This document shows, in pieces, positions 1 to 8,271 of a stretch of 64,000 nucleotides of DNA. Source of the DNA: Pseudidiomarina tainanensis (GTDB lineage: Bacteria; Pseudomonadota; Gammaproteobacteria; Enterobacterales; Alteromonadaceae). Position 1 is the stretch's first letter. Every line of letters begins with the position of its first letter. Position numbers and translations under genes: made by a program. Under the pieces are notes generated by a model. The model had not been told where the DNA came from. It saw nothing but the letters and a program-made list of their open reading frames with translations, and ran no database searches. The stretch is from contig NZ_PIQJ01000001.1 of the NCBI RefSeq assembly GCF_004214835.1, forward strand, positions 1,178,001 through 1,242,000, read 5' to 3'.

Positions 1-137
1 TTCGTTTGGCTCATTTTTGTTTTCCGCGTTGATGCTCTGAAAAATTAAGACAGAGTAACGTGACAAATAATAGGTTGCCTGTCCGTTCCCTTATCGGTAG
101 TTTGACAAACGCAGTTATTTTACGAGTTTTAAACCAA

Positions 138-168
138 GAAAAATAGGCTGAAAACAGGAAAAATAGGC
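138..168. repeat. Two 11-bp direct repeats spaced by exactly 20 bp
   Basis: The 11-mer GAAAAATAGGC occurs at 138-148 and again at 158-168, upstream of the lipoprotein gene. The 20-bp period is about two helical turns, which could suit a regulator binding one face of the DNA, but it may be chance in AT-rich sequence. The rest of 1-238 holds no gene that I can support. Confidence 0.35.
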
Positions 169-238
169 GGTTTACAGGCGATTGGTGAAATAATATACAG
201 TTCATTTAATTCCATTTTTAAGGTAAAAAAATACCCGC

Positions 239-631
239 ATGAAAGCTAAGGTCTTTATTTTCGCGCTTTTGAGCGTTTTCATGTTAAGTAGTTGTGAACA
301 ACAACAACCACTTCAACAGCATAGAACAAAAGCAGAAATCTTCCATAAGTTTGATCCGGATCAACCTCGGGTAGAGGAGCCCTTTGTCATCACTTTGACG
401 GCGCCAACAGATGTGCAGCTGGAAAATGGGAAAATTGAAGGTATCTCTATGTATATGGGGAGTATTCCGCTGGTTATCGAACAGATTACGGCAAGCGAAT
501 GGCAGGCCCAAGTATGGTTGGGCGCATGTAGTGATCCGCAAATGCAATGGCAGGTCACGGTGCCTTGGTATAACACCGCAACGTCAGCGCGTGGGGTTTA
601 TGTTTTTCAATTCATGACTGAAACCAATTGA
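239..631 (+). CDS. Small lipoprotein of unknown function
   Basis: A 130-residue protein with a typical lipoprotein signal: Met-Lys-Ala-Lys, a hydrophobic core, and a lipobox L16-S17-S18-C19, so Cys19 should be lipidated after signal peptidase II cleavage. A glutamine-rich linker follows (EQQQPLQQ). The remainder looks like one small beta-rich domain with a Trp/Gln-rich centre and no catalytic motif that I recognise. Residue 2 after Cys is Glu, not Asp, so outer-membrane sorting by Lol would be expected. It stands alone: the next gene has its own promoter-like sequence. The start is the only ATG before the signal peptide; the upstream AAGGT is a weak ribosome site. The function is unknown. Confidence 0.75.
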   Translation: MKAKVFIFALLSVFMLSSCEQQQPLQQHRTKAEIFHKFDPDQPRVEEPFVITLTAPTDVQLENGKIEGISMYMGSIPLVIEQITASEWQAQVWLGACSDPQMQWQVTVPWYNTATSARGVYVFQFMTETN

Positions 632-663
632 AACAATTAATACAAGTGTCAAATTTAACTGCA

Positions 664-672
664 TGCTATAGT
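664..672 (+). promoter_or_regulatory. Extended -10 promoter for the nfeD-qmcA pair
   Basis: TGC directly precedes TATAGT (667-672), the extended -10 form that needs little -35 sequence. Only a poor -35 (GTGTCA, 646-651) lies upstream. Transcription would begin near 679, leaving a short leader with AAGGTGG ahead of the ATG at 705. Confidence 0.4.
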
Positions 673-704
673 TTTTTCGGTAACAATTTTAACAAGGTGG
701 CTAC

Positions 705-1172
705 ATGTCTATCGCTTTAATATGGATTTTAGTTGGTGTTGCGCTGATTATTTCGGAGCTATTACTGACCAGTGTCGTTGCGGTGTTTTTGGGGATTGGT
801 GCAATCGTAACAGGGTTGTTAATACACTGGGGTTTGGTTGATGATTTGGCAATGCAATTTGCGATTTTCGGAATTGTTAGCTTGGTTAGCCTGTTATTGG
901 CAAGAGGCCGTATAAAGCGCTGGTTTACTGGCTATACGGCTGATGAAGACGAAACAAAACCCAATTTCCAGCGCGATATAGGTGCACGGGTAACTGTTGT
1001 AAAAGCATTTAATCACGGCGCTGGGCGCGTCGTTTTGAATGGTGTTCAATGGGATGCCTTTTCAGAAGATGACCTGCAGGTGGGAGATACCGCTTGGGTC
1101 GTGGCAAACGAAGGAATTCAGCTTACGGTGCAAAAAGAACGCATCCAATCTAAGGAGAACAATAAATCATGA
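705..1172 (+). CDS. NfeD-like membrane protein
   Basis: A 155-residue protein of the short NfeD class (E. coli YbbK/YbbJ type). Two or three hydrophobic segments fill residues 1-66, followed by a charged linker and a C-terminal OB-fold-like beta domain (about 85-145, with the typical GARVTVV and VGDTAWV strands). NfeD proteins are partners of SPFH/stomatin proteins in the inner membrane and are thought to help organise membrane microdomains. The stop overlaps the start of the next gene by 4 bp (ATGA), so the two are almost certainly translated together. The molecular activity is not established for this family. Confidence 0.88.
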   Translation: MSIALIWILVGVALIISELLLTSVVAVFLGIGAIVTGLLIHWGLVDDLAMQFAIFGIVSLVSLLLARGRIKRWFTGYTADEDETKPNFQRDIGARVTVVKAFNHGAGRVVLNGVQWDAFSEDDLQVGDTAWVVANEGIQLTVQKERIQSKENNKS

Positions 1173-2095
1173 ACGCCACGAATATCGAAACAATTCTAGC
1201 CGTCGGCTTTGCCTTAGCCGTCGTCATTATCATTTTAAAATCGGCACGAATTGTGCCGCAGCGCTCGAATTACGTGATTGAGCGGCTGGGTAAGTACAGT
1301 CGTACGCTCGATTCGGGATTCCATATTCTTATTCCGTTTATCGATAAAGTAGCTTATCAGCACGTTTTAAAAGAAGAAGTTATCGATGTTGAACGACAAG
1401 CGTGTGTTACCCGCGATAATATTCAAGTTGGTATCAACGGCGTGCTCTACATTCAAGTCGTTGATGCGCATAAAGCCAGTTATGGTATCAACGATTATCG
1501 TTATGCGGCGTCGCAGCTTGCACAAACAACAATGCGTTCAGTGATTGGTCAAACGGATCTTGATAAAACCTTCGAAGAACGAGCACGAATTAATGAAATT
1601 GTGGTTCAGGCGCTAGATGAGGCAGCGGCACCATGGGGCATTAAAGTTTTACGTTACGAAATTTCTGACATCGAATTACCGATGAGTATTAAGGATGCGC
1701 TTGAGCAACAAATGCGCGCTGAGCGTGAGCGTCGTGCGGCAATTGCTAAGTCAGAAGGTGAACGACAAGCAATGATCAACGTTTCTGAGGGTCATAAGCA
1801 AGAAGTCATCAATTTGTCAGAAGCAGAAAAACAGAAGCAAATTAATGAAGCTGAAGGCCGTGCACGAGAAATTGAATTAATTGCCGAAGCTACCGCTGAA
1901 GGGCTTGGCAAAATAGCCCAAGCGATTCAACAACCAGGCGGGCAAGATGCTGTTAGCCTGCGCGTTGCCGAACAATATGTGAAAGAATTCGGTAACTTAG
2001 CGAAAGAGTCAAACACCCTCATTTTACCTGCTCAACTTGCTGATATTGGCAGTGCTGTCGCCGGCTTGACTGAAATCATCAAGAAGAAAAGCTGA
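1169..2095 (+). CDS. qmcA: SPFH/band 7 stomatin-like protein QmcA
   Basis: A 308-residue stomatin family protein. An N-terminal hydrophobic anchor (about 8-28) is followed by the SPFH domain (RIVPQRSNYVIERLGKYSRT onwards, about 30-190) and a long Ala/Glu/Arg-rich coiled coil (about 185-255) with repeated SEGERQ/SEAEKQ blocks typical of prohibitin-like proteins. Length and order match E. coli QmcA (305 aa), which oligomerises in the inner membrane and is linked to FtsH-related quality control. It is the second gene of the NfeD-stomatin pair, overlapping it by 4 bp, and a strong hairpin terminator follows. Confidence 0.92.
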   Translation: MNATNIETILAVGFALAVVIIILKSARIVPQRSNYVIERLGKYSRTLDSGFHILIPFIDKVAYQHVLKEEVIDVERQACVTRDNIQVGINGVLYIQVVDAHKASYGINDYRYAASQLAQTTMRSVIGQTDLDKTFEERARINEIVVQALDEAAAPWGIKVLRYEISDIELPMSIKDALEQQMRAERERRAAIAKSEGERQAMINVSEGHKQEVINLSEAEKQKQINEAEGRAREIELIAEATAEGLGKIAQAIQQPGGQDAVSLRVAEQYVKEFGNLAKESNTLILPAQLADIGSAVAGLTEIIKKKS

Positions 2096-2121
2096 CCCGC
2101 TATAATCTAACTGGCGTAATT

Positions 2122-2154
2122 AAAAGGTCGTTCATCGAAGATGGACGACCTTTT
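2122..2154 (+). terminator. Rho-independent terminator after qmcA
   Basis: AAAAGGTCGTTCATC pairs with GATGGACGACCTTTT across a GAA loop, giving a 15-bp stem with one G-T pair and a short terminal T run. It lies 26 bp after the qmcA stop and before the RND adaptor gene. Confidence 0.8.
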
Positions 2155-2219
2155 GTGATCAAATTTGAGAAAATTTACCTACTTACACAACAGTAACTTT
2201 TTGAAACAGGACTCTATTC

Positions 2220-3266
2220 ATGCAGTGGTTAAATCGGTTGGTTATCATCGGAACGCTTGTCACATGTGCAGGCGGAGCTTCAGTTGCTCACGCGCAACAG
2301 TGGGGCGGTGGTGATCGCGCAGCATTAGTTGTCATGCAACCGGTTGGCTTTGAACGCGTTCAGCGTTACGTTGAGTCGGTTGGTTACGCCGAAGCCGAAC
2401 GATCTGTTGAGTTATATCCTGCCGTCAGTGATTTGGTTTTAGAGGTTAATTTCAAAACTGGACAACAAGTTGCGAAAGGTGATGTTTTAGTTCGCCTTGA
2501 CGATCGTCAACAACAAGTTGATTTGCAACGTGCTCGTATTCAACTTGAGGACGCAGAGCGCACGGTAAAGCGCCTTACCACCAGCCGCCAACAAGGCGCC
2601 ATTGCACAGAGTGAGTTGGATGTGGCGATAACCGCACGTGATCTTTTGAAAGTTGCTGTGCGTGAAGCTGAAGTGGCTTATGAAGATCGCCAAGTGCGAG
2701 CGCCATTTGATGGTGTGGTTGGTATTACCGACGTTGAAGCTGGCGATAGAATTACCACACAGACACTCATCACCACGATTGATCAACGTCAGCAATTGTA
2801 TATCGACTTTAACGCTCCTGAGGCTGCTATTGAGCTGCTTCAGAATGGTGCTGAATTAGTTGTCAGACCCTGGACCAGCCGCAATACGGAAGTCGATGCT
2901 GAAATCGTTGAAATTGATTCTCGCGTGGATATAACCAATCGCACAATCCGAGTTCGTGCCGCAATCGATAACCGCAATGATATGTATCGTCCCGGCATGA
3001 GTTTTCGTGTCGCGCTTGCTTATCAAGGCGACAGTTATGCGGTAGTACCGGAAGCCGCGCTGATGTGGAGTGCTGATGGCGCCTATGTATGGGTGGAAAA
3101 AGAAGGTAAAGCGCAACGGATTAACGTCAATATCCAGCAACGTCTTGAAGGTCGTATTTTAGTGTCTGGCGAACTGCAGCTTGGCGACAATTTAATTGTT
3201 GAAGGTGTTCAAACTCTACGAAATGGGCAGTCAGTTAGAGAAGCGACAGCGGAGGCGCAGCTATGA
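2220..3266 (+). CDS. RND efflux periplasmic adaptor (membrane fusion protein)
   Basis: A 348-residue HlyD/AcrA-family adaptor. The first 25 residues form a cleavable signal peptide ending AHA-QQ. The lipoyl-like half-motifs (about 60-95, LEVNFKTGQQVAKGDVLVRL, and about 160-180, RAPFDGVVGITDVEAGDRI) flank a short alpha-hairpin, followed by beta-barrel and membrane-proximal domains. Such adaptors bridge the inner-membrane RND pump to an outer-membrane channel. The gene overlaps the pump gene by 4 bp. There is no lipobox, so unlike AcrA it is probably not lipidated. No outer-membrane factor gene is present nearby, so a shared TolC-like channel is inferred. The substrate cannot be told from sequence. 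Confidence 0.93.
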   Translation: MQWLNRLVIIGTLVTCAGGASVAHAQQWGGGDRAALVVMQPVGFERVQRYVESVGYAEAERSVELYPAVSDLVLEVNFKTGQQVAKGDVLVRLDDRQQQVDLQRARIQLEDAERTVKRLTTSRQQGAIAQSELDVAITARDLLKVAVREAEVAYEDRQVRAPFDGVVGITDVEAGDRITTQTLITTIDQRQQLYIDFNAPEAAIELLQNGAELVVRPWTSRNTEVDAEIVEIDSRVDITNRTIRVRAAIDNRNDMYRPGMSFRVALAYQGDSYAVVPEAALMWSADGAYVWVEKEGKAQRINVNIQQRLEGRILVSGELQLGDNLIVEGVQTLRNGQSVREATAEAQL

Positions 3267-6200
3267 AGTTTTCGCCGCAGTTGAATGACTTGCCATCACT
3301 GGCGATTCGTCGACCGATTTTAATTGTCGTTCTTAATCTATTGATCATTATTGCTGGCTATGCCGCAATTAATGGCGTTGAGGTTCGTGAACTACCGGAT
3401 GTTGACCGTCCAATCGTGACGATTTCGGCAAGTTTCCCCGGTGCCGCGCCGGAAACGGTGGACACTGAAGTAACAAGTATTCTAGAAGGTGCTGCGGCGC
3501 GAGTTAGTGGCGTTAAACAAATTCGAGCTTCAAGTGAAGAAGGTAGCTCACGTATTGTCGTTGAGTTTCGTCCAGGAATTGACTTAGATAGCGCAGCGAA
3601 TGAAATGCGTGAAGCTGTCAGCCAAGTACAGCGTCGACTGCCGGAAGAAGTTGAAAACGTCGCGATTATCAAAGCCGATAATGATGCACAGGCGGTGGTC
3701 TCGTTGGCCGTATCGAGCAGCACGCTTGATCTGGAATCGCTAACCGAGCGAGTTGAAACTGATTTAGCGCCAAACTTTTTGAGTGTTCCTGGCGTTGCTG
3801 ATGTGCGGTTAAATGGCGACCGTCAGCGCGTACTCAGAGTCATTTTGGATCCACTTCGCTTGGCGAGCTTCCAATTGACAGTAACCGATGTGGCGAATGT
3901 ACTGCGCCAAGCGCCGTTTGATGTTCCGGCTGGTAGCTTAAAATCAACAGACCAGCAACTCATCGTGCGAGCGGATGCGAGTTCTGTGACAGTTGATGAT
4001 GTCGAAAACATCGTCATTCGCGATACCACCCGTGTTGGTGATGTCGCGACGGTATTTTTCGGGCCAGCCGATGCAAATAGTATGGTTCGATTAGACGGTA
4101 AACCCGTTATTGGTCTTGGCATCATCCGTCAAGCGCGCTCCAACACCATTGAGATTTCTGATGAAGTATTGACGCTAGTCGAACGTCTCAAGCTGCAGTA
4201 CCCAGAACTTGAGATTCAAGTGACGTCAGATGATGCAAAATTTATCCGCAGTTCAGTTGAAGAAGTATTTGTATCTCTAGCATTAACGATTGCCTTAGTC
4301 ATTGTCACGCTTTGGGTATTTATTGGCTCTGGCCGTGCGACCATCATTCCGGCATTGGCTATTCCAGTTGCCTTGATTGGTTCGATTGCGGTGATCTGGC
4401 TGCTGGGTTTCTCAGTTAATATTCTTACGTTACTCGCGTTGGTATTGGCTACCGGCCTGATTGTCGATGATGCCATTGTGGTCTCCGAGAATATTCAGCG
4501 ACGTCGAGCATTAGGCCTGGGAGCGCGTGCATCGGCAGTGGTTGGTACACGTGAAGTGTTCTTTGCCGTCGTTGCAACAACAGCCGTACTTGTCGCAGTA
4601 TTTGTCCCCATTGCGTTTCTGCCTTCTACTGCAGGGCGCTTATTTAGGGAGTTTGGTGGTGTATTGGCAGCGGCCGTCATTATATCTTCGTTTGTCGCGT
4701 TATCACTGGTACCCGCATTAACGGCTCGCTTACCTTTAAAAGAAACCTCAAAAGAATCTGCGTTACAGCGTTTCGGTGGACGACTCCGCACGATATATCG
4801 CAGTACCTTGCATTTCGCACTTGATAAAGCGCTGTGGGTTTTTGTTGGTAGTAGCATCATAGCTGGCGTTGCTGGTTACCTATATTTCCAAGTTGATAAT
4901 GAATTAATGCCTACCGAAGACCGCGGCACTATTCGTATTTTTGCACGCGGGCCAGATGGTGTTGGGATTGATTTTATGGACCGTCAAGCGCAGAAGATGG
5001 AAGAAATACTTCTGCCTTATGTTAATGGCGGGGCTGTTGACAGTATTAATACCGTTGTCGGTCAATGGGACCCAAATTTAGTATTTATCACCGTACGGTT
5101 AACTGATTGGGAAGAACGCGAGCAAAGCCAACAAGATATTATTAATGAAATCAGTGGCCCGTTGGGTGAAATACCAGGGGCGCCGGCTCGTGCATTTGGC
5201 TCGAATAGTTTGAATCTTCGCGGCCAAGGTGGCGGCTTAGAGTTTGCATTAACCGGGGAAGAATATGCTGATATCTTCCGTGCGGCGCAAAAATTCACTG
5301 CTCGTTTGCAGCAAGAATTGCCAGAAGTAGGGTATCCGCGTATCGGTTATCAACCAACACAGCCGCAACTGCGCGTAAATATTGATCGTAAACGTGCCGA
5401 AGAGTTAGGTGTTCCGTTAAATGACATTTCAACAACCTTGCGTGCAGCGATTAACGGACTCGACGTGACTGATTTGAATATCGGTGACCAAGCGGTTCCG
5501 ATCATGTTGCAAGCGCAACGTGATTTGATTCGCGATCCGACCGATATCATGAATTTATACGTAGGTTCTCAAGCGACGGGTTTGGTGCCGCTGTCTAGTT
5601 TAACGACTCTGACGGAAGAAGGGGTTCCAGCCGAATTGGAGCGTCGTTCACAACGCCGTGCCATTCAAGTTGATATGCAGTTGCCAACGTCGATTCCGCT
5701 TGAGCAAGTTGTCGAGCGCTTGCGAGAGTTGGCAGCAGAAGAACTACCTAACGGCGTTGGCCTCGTATTACTTGGTGAAGCTGAAGCCTACGAAGAAACT
5801 TCACGCGAAGTTGCGTTAACTTATATATTAGCGTTTTTGATTGTATTTTTAGTGTTGGCAGCTCAGTTTGAAAGCGTAAACTCAGCAATCGTCGTAATGG
5901 CAACGGTACCGTTCGGAATCGCCGCCGCATTCTTTGCGCTATATATTACCGGAACCTCGATCAATATCTTTTCGCAAATCGGCTTAGTGATGTTGATTGG
6001 TCTGATCGCGAAAAACTCGATTCTATTGGTGGAGTTTGCCGATCAGCTCCGAGATCAAGGTGAATCAGTGCGTGAAGCGATTGAAAATGCAGCCGAAATT
6101 CGATTACGCCCAATTATGATGACGCTCGTTTCAACGCTACTCGGGGCACTGCCGCTGATTCTATCAATTGGTGCAGGCGCGGAATCACGCAATGCCATTG

Positions 6201-6352
6201 GTTGGGTGGTGTTTGGCGGGTTAGCTTTTGCGGTTTTATTTACCCTTTATTTAACACCGGTTCTATACTTAGCGATTGCACGTTTCACCAAACCACGTGC
6301 TGACGAAACGAATCGCCTTGAGAGTGAGATGAAACGAGCAGGGGAGCTATAA
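3263..6352 (+). CDS. RND efflux pump, HAE-1 (AcrB-like) family
   Basis: A 1029-residue inner-membrane resistance-nodulation-division transporter. It shows the duplicated architecture: TM1 near 18-36, a large periplasmic loop, a TM block from about 335 to 490, a second loop, and a TM block from about 855 to the C-terminus. The TM4 proton-relay pair is present in GLIVDDAIVV, and the TM10 lysine in GLIAKNSILLVEF. Length is normal for AcrB/MexB-type drug pumps. It overlaps the adaptor gene upstream and, by one base (TAATG), the SRPBCC gene downstream, making a three-gene translational unit. It is probably a proton-driven exporter of amphiphilic compounds; the substrate is unknown. Confidence 0.95.
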   Translation: MKFSPQLNDLPSLAIRRPILIVVLNLLIIIAGYAAINGVEVRELPDVDRPIVTISASFPGAAPETVDTEVTSILEGAAARVSGVKQIRASSEEGSSRIVVEFRPGIDLDSAANEMREAVSQVQRRLPEEVENVAIIKADNDAQAVVSLAVSSSTLDLESLTERVETDLAPNFLSVPGVADVRLNGDRQRVLRVILDPLRLASFQLTVTDVANVLRQAPFDVPAGSLKSTDQQLIVRADASSVTVDDVENIVIRDTTRVGDVATVFFGPADANSMVRLDGKPVIGLGIIRQARSNTIEISDEVLTLVERLKLQYPELEIQVTSDDAKFIRSSVEEVFVSLALTIALVIVTLWVFIGSGRATIIPALAIPVALIGSIAVIWLLGFSVNILTLLALVLATGLIVDDAIVVSENIQRRRALGLGARASAVVGTREVFFAVVATTAVLVAVFVPIAFLPSTAGRLFREFGGVLAAAVIISSFVALSLVPALTARLPLKETSKESALQRFGGRLRTIYRSTLHFALDKALWVFVGSSIIAGVAGYLYFQVDNELMPTEDRGTIRIFARGPDGVGIDFMDRQAQKMEEILLPYVNGGAVDSINTVVGQWDPNLVFITVRLTDWEEREQSQQDIINEISGPLGEIPGAPARAFGSNSLNLRGQGGGLEFALTGEEYADIFRAAQKFTARLQQELPEVGYPRIGYQPTQPQLRVNIDRKRAEELGVPLNDISTTLRAAINGLDVTDLNIGDQAVPIMLQAQRDLIRDPTDIMNLYVGSQATGLVPLSSLTTLTEEGVPAELERRSQRRAIQVDMQLPTSIPLEQVVERLRELAAEELPNGVGLVLLGEAEAYEETSREVALTYILAFLIVFLVLAAQFESVNSAIVVMATVPFGIAAAFFALYITGTSINIFSQIGLVMLIGLIAKNSILLVEFADQLRDQGESVREAIENAAEIRLRPIMMTLVSTLLGALPLILSIGAGAESRNAIGWVVFGGLAFAVLFTLYLTPVLYLAIARFTKPRADETNRLESEMKRAGEL

Positions 6353-6906
6353 TGGGTCACTTGGTTAAAGCATTGTTGTATGGAACATTCGCAATTACTG
6401 GCGCTAGCTTTGTGCCAAGCGCAGTAGCCGAGGTTGTAGACAGCTCAAAGCAGGGCTTTACCATTGAATTCAAGCAGGCCATCAATGCTTCCGTTGTCGA
6501 TGTATATAGTGGCTTGACTGAAAATGTCGGAGAATGGTGGCTCGATGACCATACCTGGTTTGGTAATGGTCAGAACATGCAACTCGATGCACGAGCTGGT
6601 GGTTGCTTTTGTGAGATTTTTGGCGATTCACAAGCGCAGCATTTGCAAGTTGCGATGATTATTCCGAATCAATTGGTGCGTTTACTCGGTGGTTTAGGGC
6701 CGTTGCAGGGTGAGGGTGTGAGCGGTGTTATGGAGTGGCGACTCAATAATCTTGCGGAGACGTCAACCGAGCTCACTGTGTTTTATCGTGTTGGTGGTTA
6801 TACGCCAAATGATTTAAGCCAATGGGCTCCTGCGGTTGAAAGCGTTCTGCAACAGCAAATGGCAGCCATGAAAACTTTTGTTGAAAATGATTTGGGAGCT
6901 CGATAA
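6352..6906 (+). CDS. Exported SRPBCC (START-like) domain protein
   Basis: A 184-residue protein whose residues 1-26 look like a signal peptide ending SAVAE. The rest has the SRPBCC/AHSA1-like pattern: an N-terminal strand with FKQAINASVVDVYSGLTE, central strands, and a C-terminal long helix (about 160-182). This fold makes a deep cavity for hydrophobic ligands; most family members are cytoplasmic, so export is unusual. The start codon overlaps the RND pump stop by one base (TAATG), which ties its expression to the pump. A role in handling a pump ligand in the periplasm is attractive but only inferred. Confidence 0.8.
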   Translation: MGHLVKALLYGTFAITGASFVPSAVAEVVDSSKQGFTIEFKQAINASVVDVYSGLTENVGEWWLDDHTWFGNGQNMQLDARAGGCFCEIFGDSQAQHLQVAMIIPNQLVRLLGGLGPLQGEGVSGVMEWRLNNLAETSTELTVFYRVGGYTPNDLSQWAPAVESVLQQQMAAMKTFVENDLGAR

Positions 6907-6988
6907 TTTCGCCGAATACTTTTGATTATTTGGTTTTTTTTTAAATATTGCGTAAGGTTAATGAATACTTTCTTAGCCGAGTGCAATT

Positions 6989-8011
6989 ATGTTTTTACAC
7001 AAACTTCCAAGATTAACAGCCGCTCTCGCTTTGTGCGGTATTGGCGTCGTTCATGCACAAGCCGCCGACGACAGCAAATCACTACCGACCTGCAAAGCAG
7101 AAGCTACCTTGTTGCCGTTCTCTCTAAAAGCAACTCTTTTCGAAGATGATATGGGAAGTGTTTATCTTTCTATTGATGGTCAACGTGTGTTATCTCAAGA
7201 CACCAAGATCATGACTTCAGATGAGCAAAACATGGCGTTTATCGAGAAGTTTGTGAATCAATCATCCTTTCACTTCCAAATGTATATTGGCGATAATGAG
7301 CAGGGCGAACGAACGTATCGATTTGAATCAGCTTATTTTTTATTGCCGAGCTACTCAAATACAAACGCCGCGGGCGAAAAACTTCAGCGGTTTGCGAAGA
7401 TAAACCAAATTGCGGTTGGCGAGAAACAGTATGTTTATCAAGTCGAACCCCAAATACCGTACAATAATTTTTATGAATATCCAATGACGGCCGCATTCGC
7501 TCACGCATCTTCAACCGCTTGGCTTCAGGGCGAACCGACAAGCATTTCGCTACAAATAACTGACGAGGCGTTTGTTACCGAAATACAAATGTTGGCGTCG
7601 AATTGGGCGAAGTTTGGAAATGTCATGGAGCGAGATGCATTATCATTATTTGATAAATATATTGCTGGGCAGTGCCAAGCAGATTACGCATGCTTTTTTA
7701 CCACAGCTGCTGTGCATACAATTGGGTTAGCTGATGACTGCTGGGAGCTCACGCAATTACGTGCGTTTCGTGATAACGTCATGAAACGAACTGTTCTCGG
7801 TAGAGAACTCATTGAGCAGTATTATGCTGAAGCTCCAACAATCGTACGGCGTATTAATCAATTGAGTCACGCGAGACGGGTTTGGCTTAAAACTTACTGG
7901 TTCGATATTTTACCAAATGCGCTGCTGGCAAAGATGGGATTTAATACACTTGCACAGAAACGATATATTGCATTGTTTCATCGATTACAAAAGCTTTCCT
8001 TGAGCGCTTAA
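6989..8011 (+). CDS. Exported protein with a CFI-box-like cysteine C-terminus
   Basis: A 340-residue protein with a likely signal peptide (cleavage near VHAQA-AD, residues 22-26). I do not recognise the N-terminal two thirds, which look mixed alpha/beta. The segment 235-285 (CFFTTAAVHTIGL, C251-WELTQLRAFRD, then GRELIEQYYAEAP) matches, from memory, the CFI-box C-terminal domain seen on assorted secreted or surface proteins: a Cys-Phe-aromatic start, LRxFRD, and YYxxAPxIV. Cys229, Cys235 and Cys251 could form a disulfide or bind metal. The gene follows the RND unit after an 82-bp AT-rich gap, so it may be separately transcribed. The function is unknown. Confidence 0.75.
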   Translation: MFLHKLPRLTAALALCGIGVVHAQAADDSKSLPTCKAEATLLPFSLKATLFEDDMGSVYLSIDGQRVLSQDTKIMTSDEQNMAFIEKFVNQSSFHFQMYIGDNEQGERTYRFESAYFLLPSYSNTNAAGEKLQRFAKINQIAVGEKQYVYQVEPQIPYNNFYEYPMTAAFAHASSTAWLQGEPTSISLQITDEAFVTEIQMLASNWAKFGNVMERDALSLFDKYIAGQCQADYACFFTTAAVHTIGLADDCWELTQLRAFRDNVMKRTVLGRELIEQYYAEAPTIVRRINQLSHARRVWLKTYWFDILPNALLAKMGFNTLAQKRYIALFHRLQKLSLSA

Positions 8012-8108
8012 CTTAATTCATTTCAAAAATCGTTCGCTACGTAAAATCTGAGAGGGTTTTGCGTGGTGAGCTGTCTATTTTTTAAAATTACGCAAGGAAT
8101 TACAGATA

Positions 8109-8126
8109 AATGTGAGTCATCACATT
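8109..8126. promoter_or_regulatory. 18-bp perfect palindrome, possible operator
   Basis: AATGTGA-GTCA-TCACATT has two 7-bp half-sites around a 4-bp centre. The half-sites resemble CRP half-sites, but CRP needs a 6-bp spacer, so another dimeric regulator would fit better. It lies about 145 bp before the TraB/GumN-like gene in a 260-bp AT-rich gap that holds nothing else I can name. Confidence 0.3.
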
Positions 8127-8271
8127 CGTTAATAGCAATTAATAACTATTAATTTAACATAATATACATTATGCGAAATGGATAATAAAGGTATTTGGGT
8201 GAGGATTCGTATTCGAAATCTGAGCCCTGTCAGTTATATTGAATTGCTAAATTTAAAGCTGGAGCGCAGTT

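Noticed and set aside
11-205. Open frame of 64 codons on the minus strand at the window start
   Set aside because: No ribosome site, no recognisable features, AT-rich intergenic sequence.
8109-8126. CRP binding site
   Set aside because: The half-sites are separated by 4 bp, while CRP needs 6; kept only as an unassigned palindrome.
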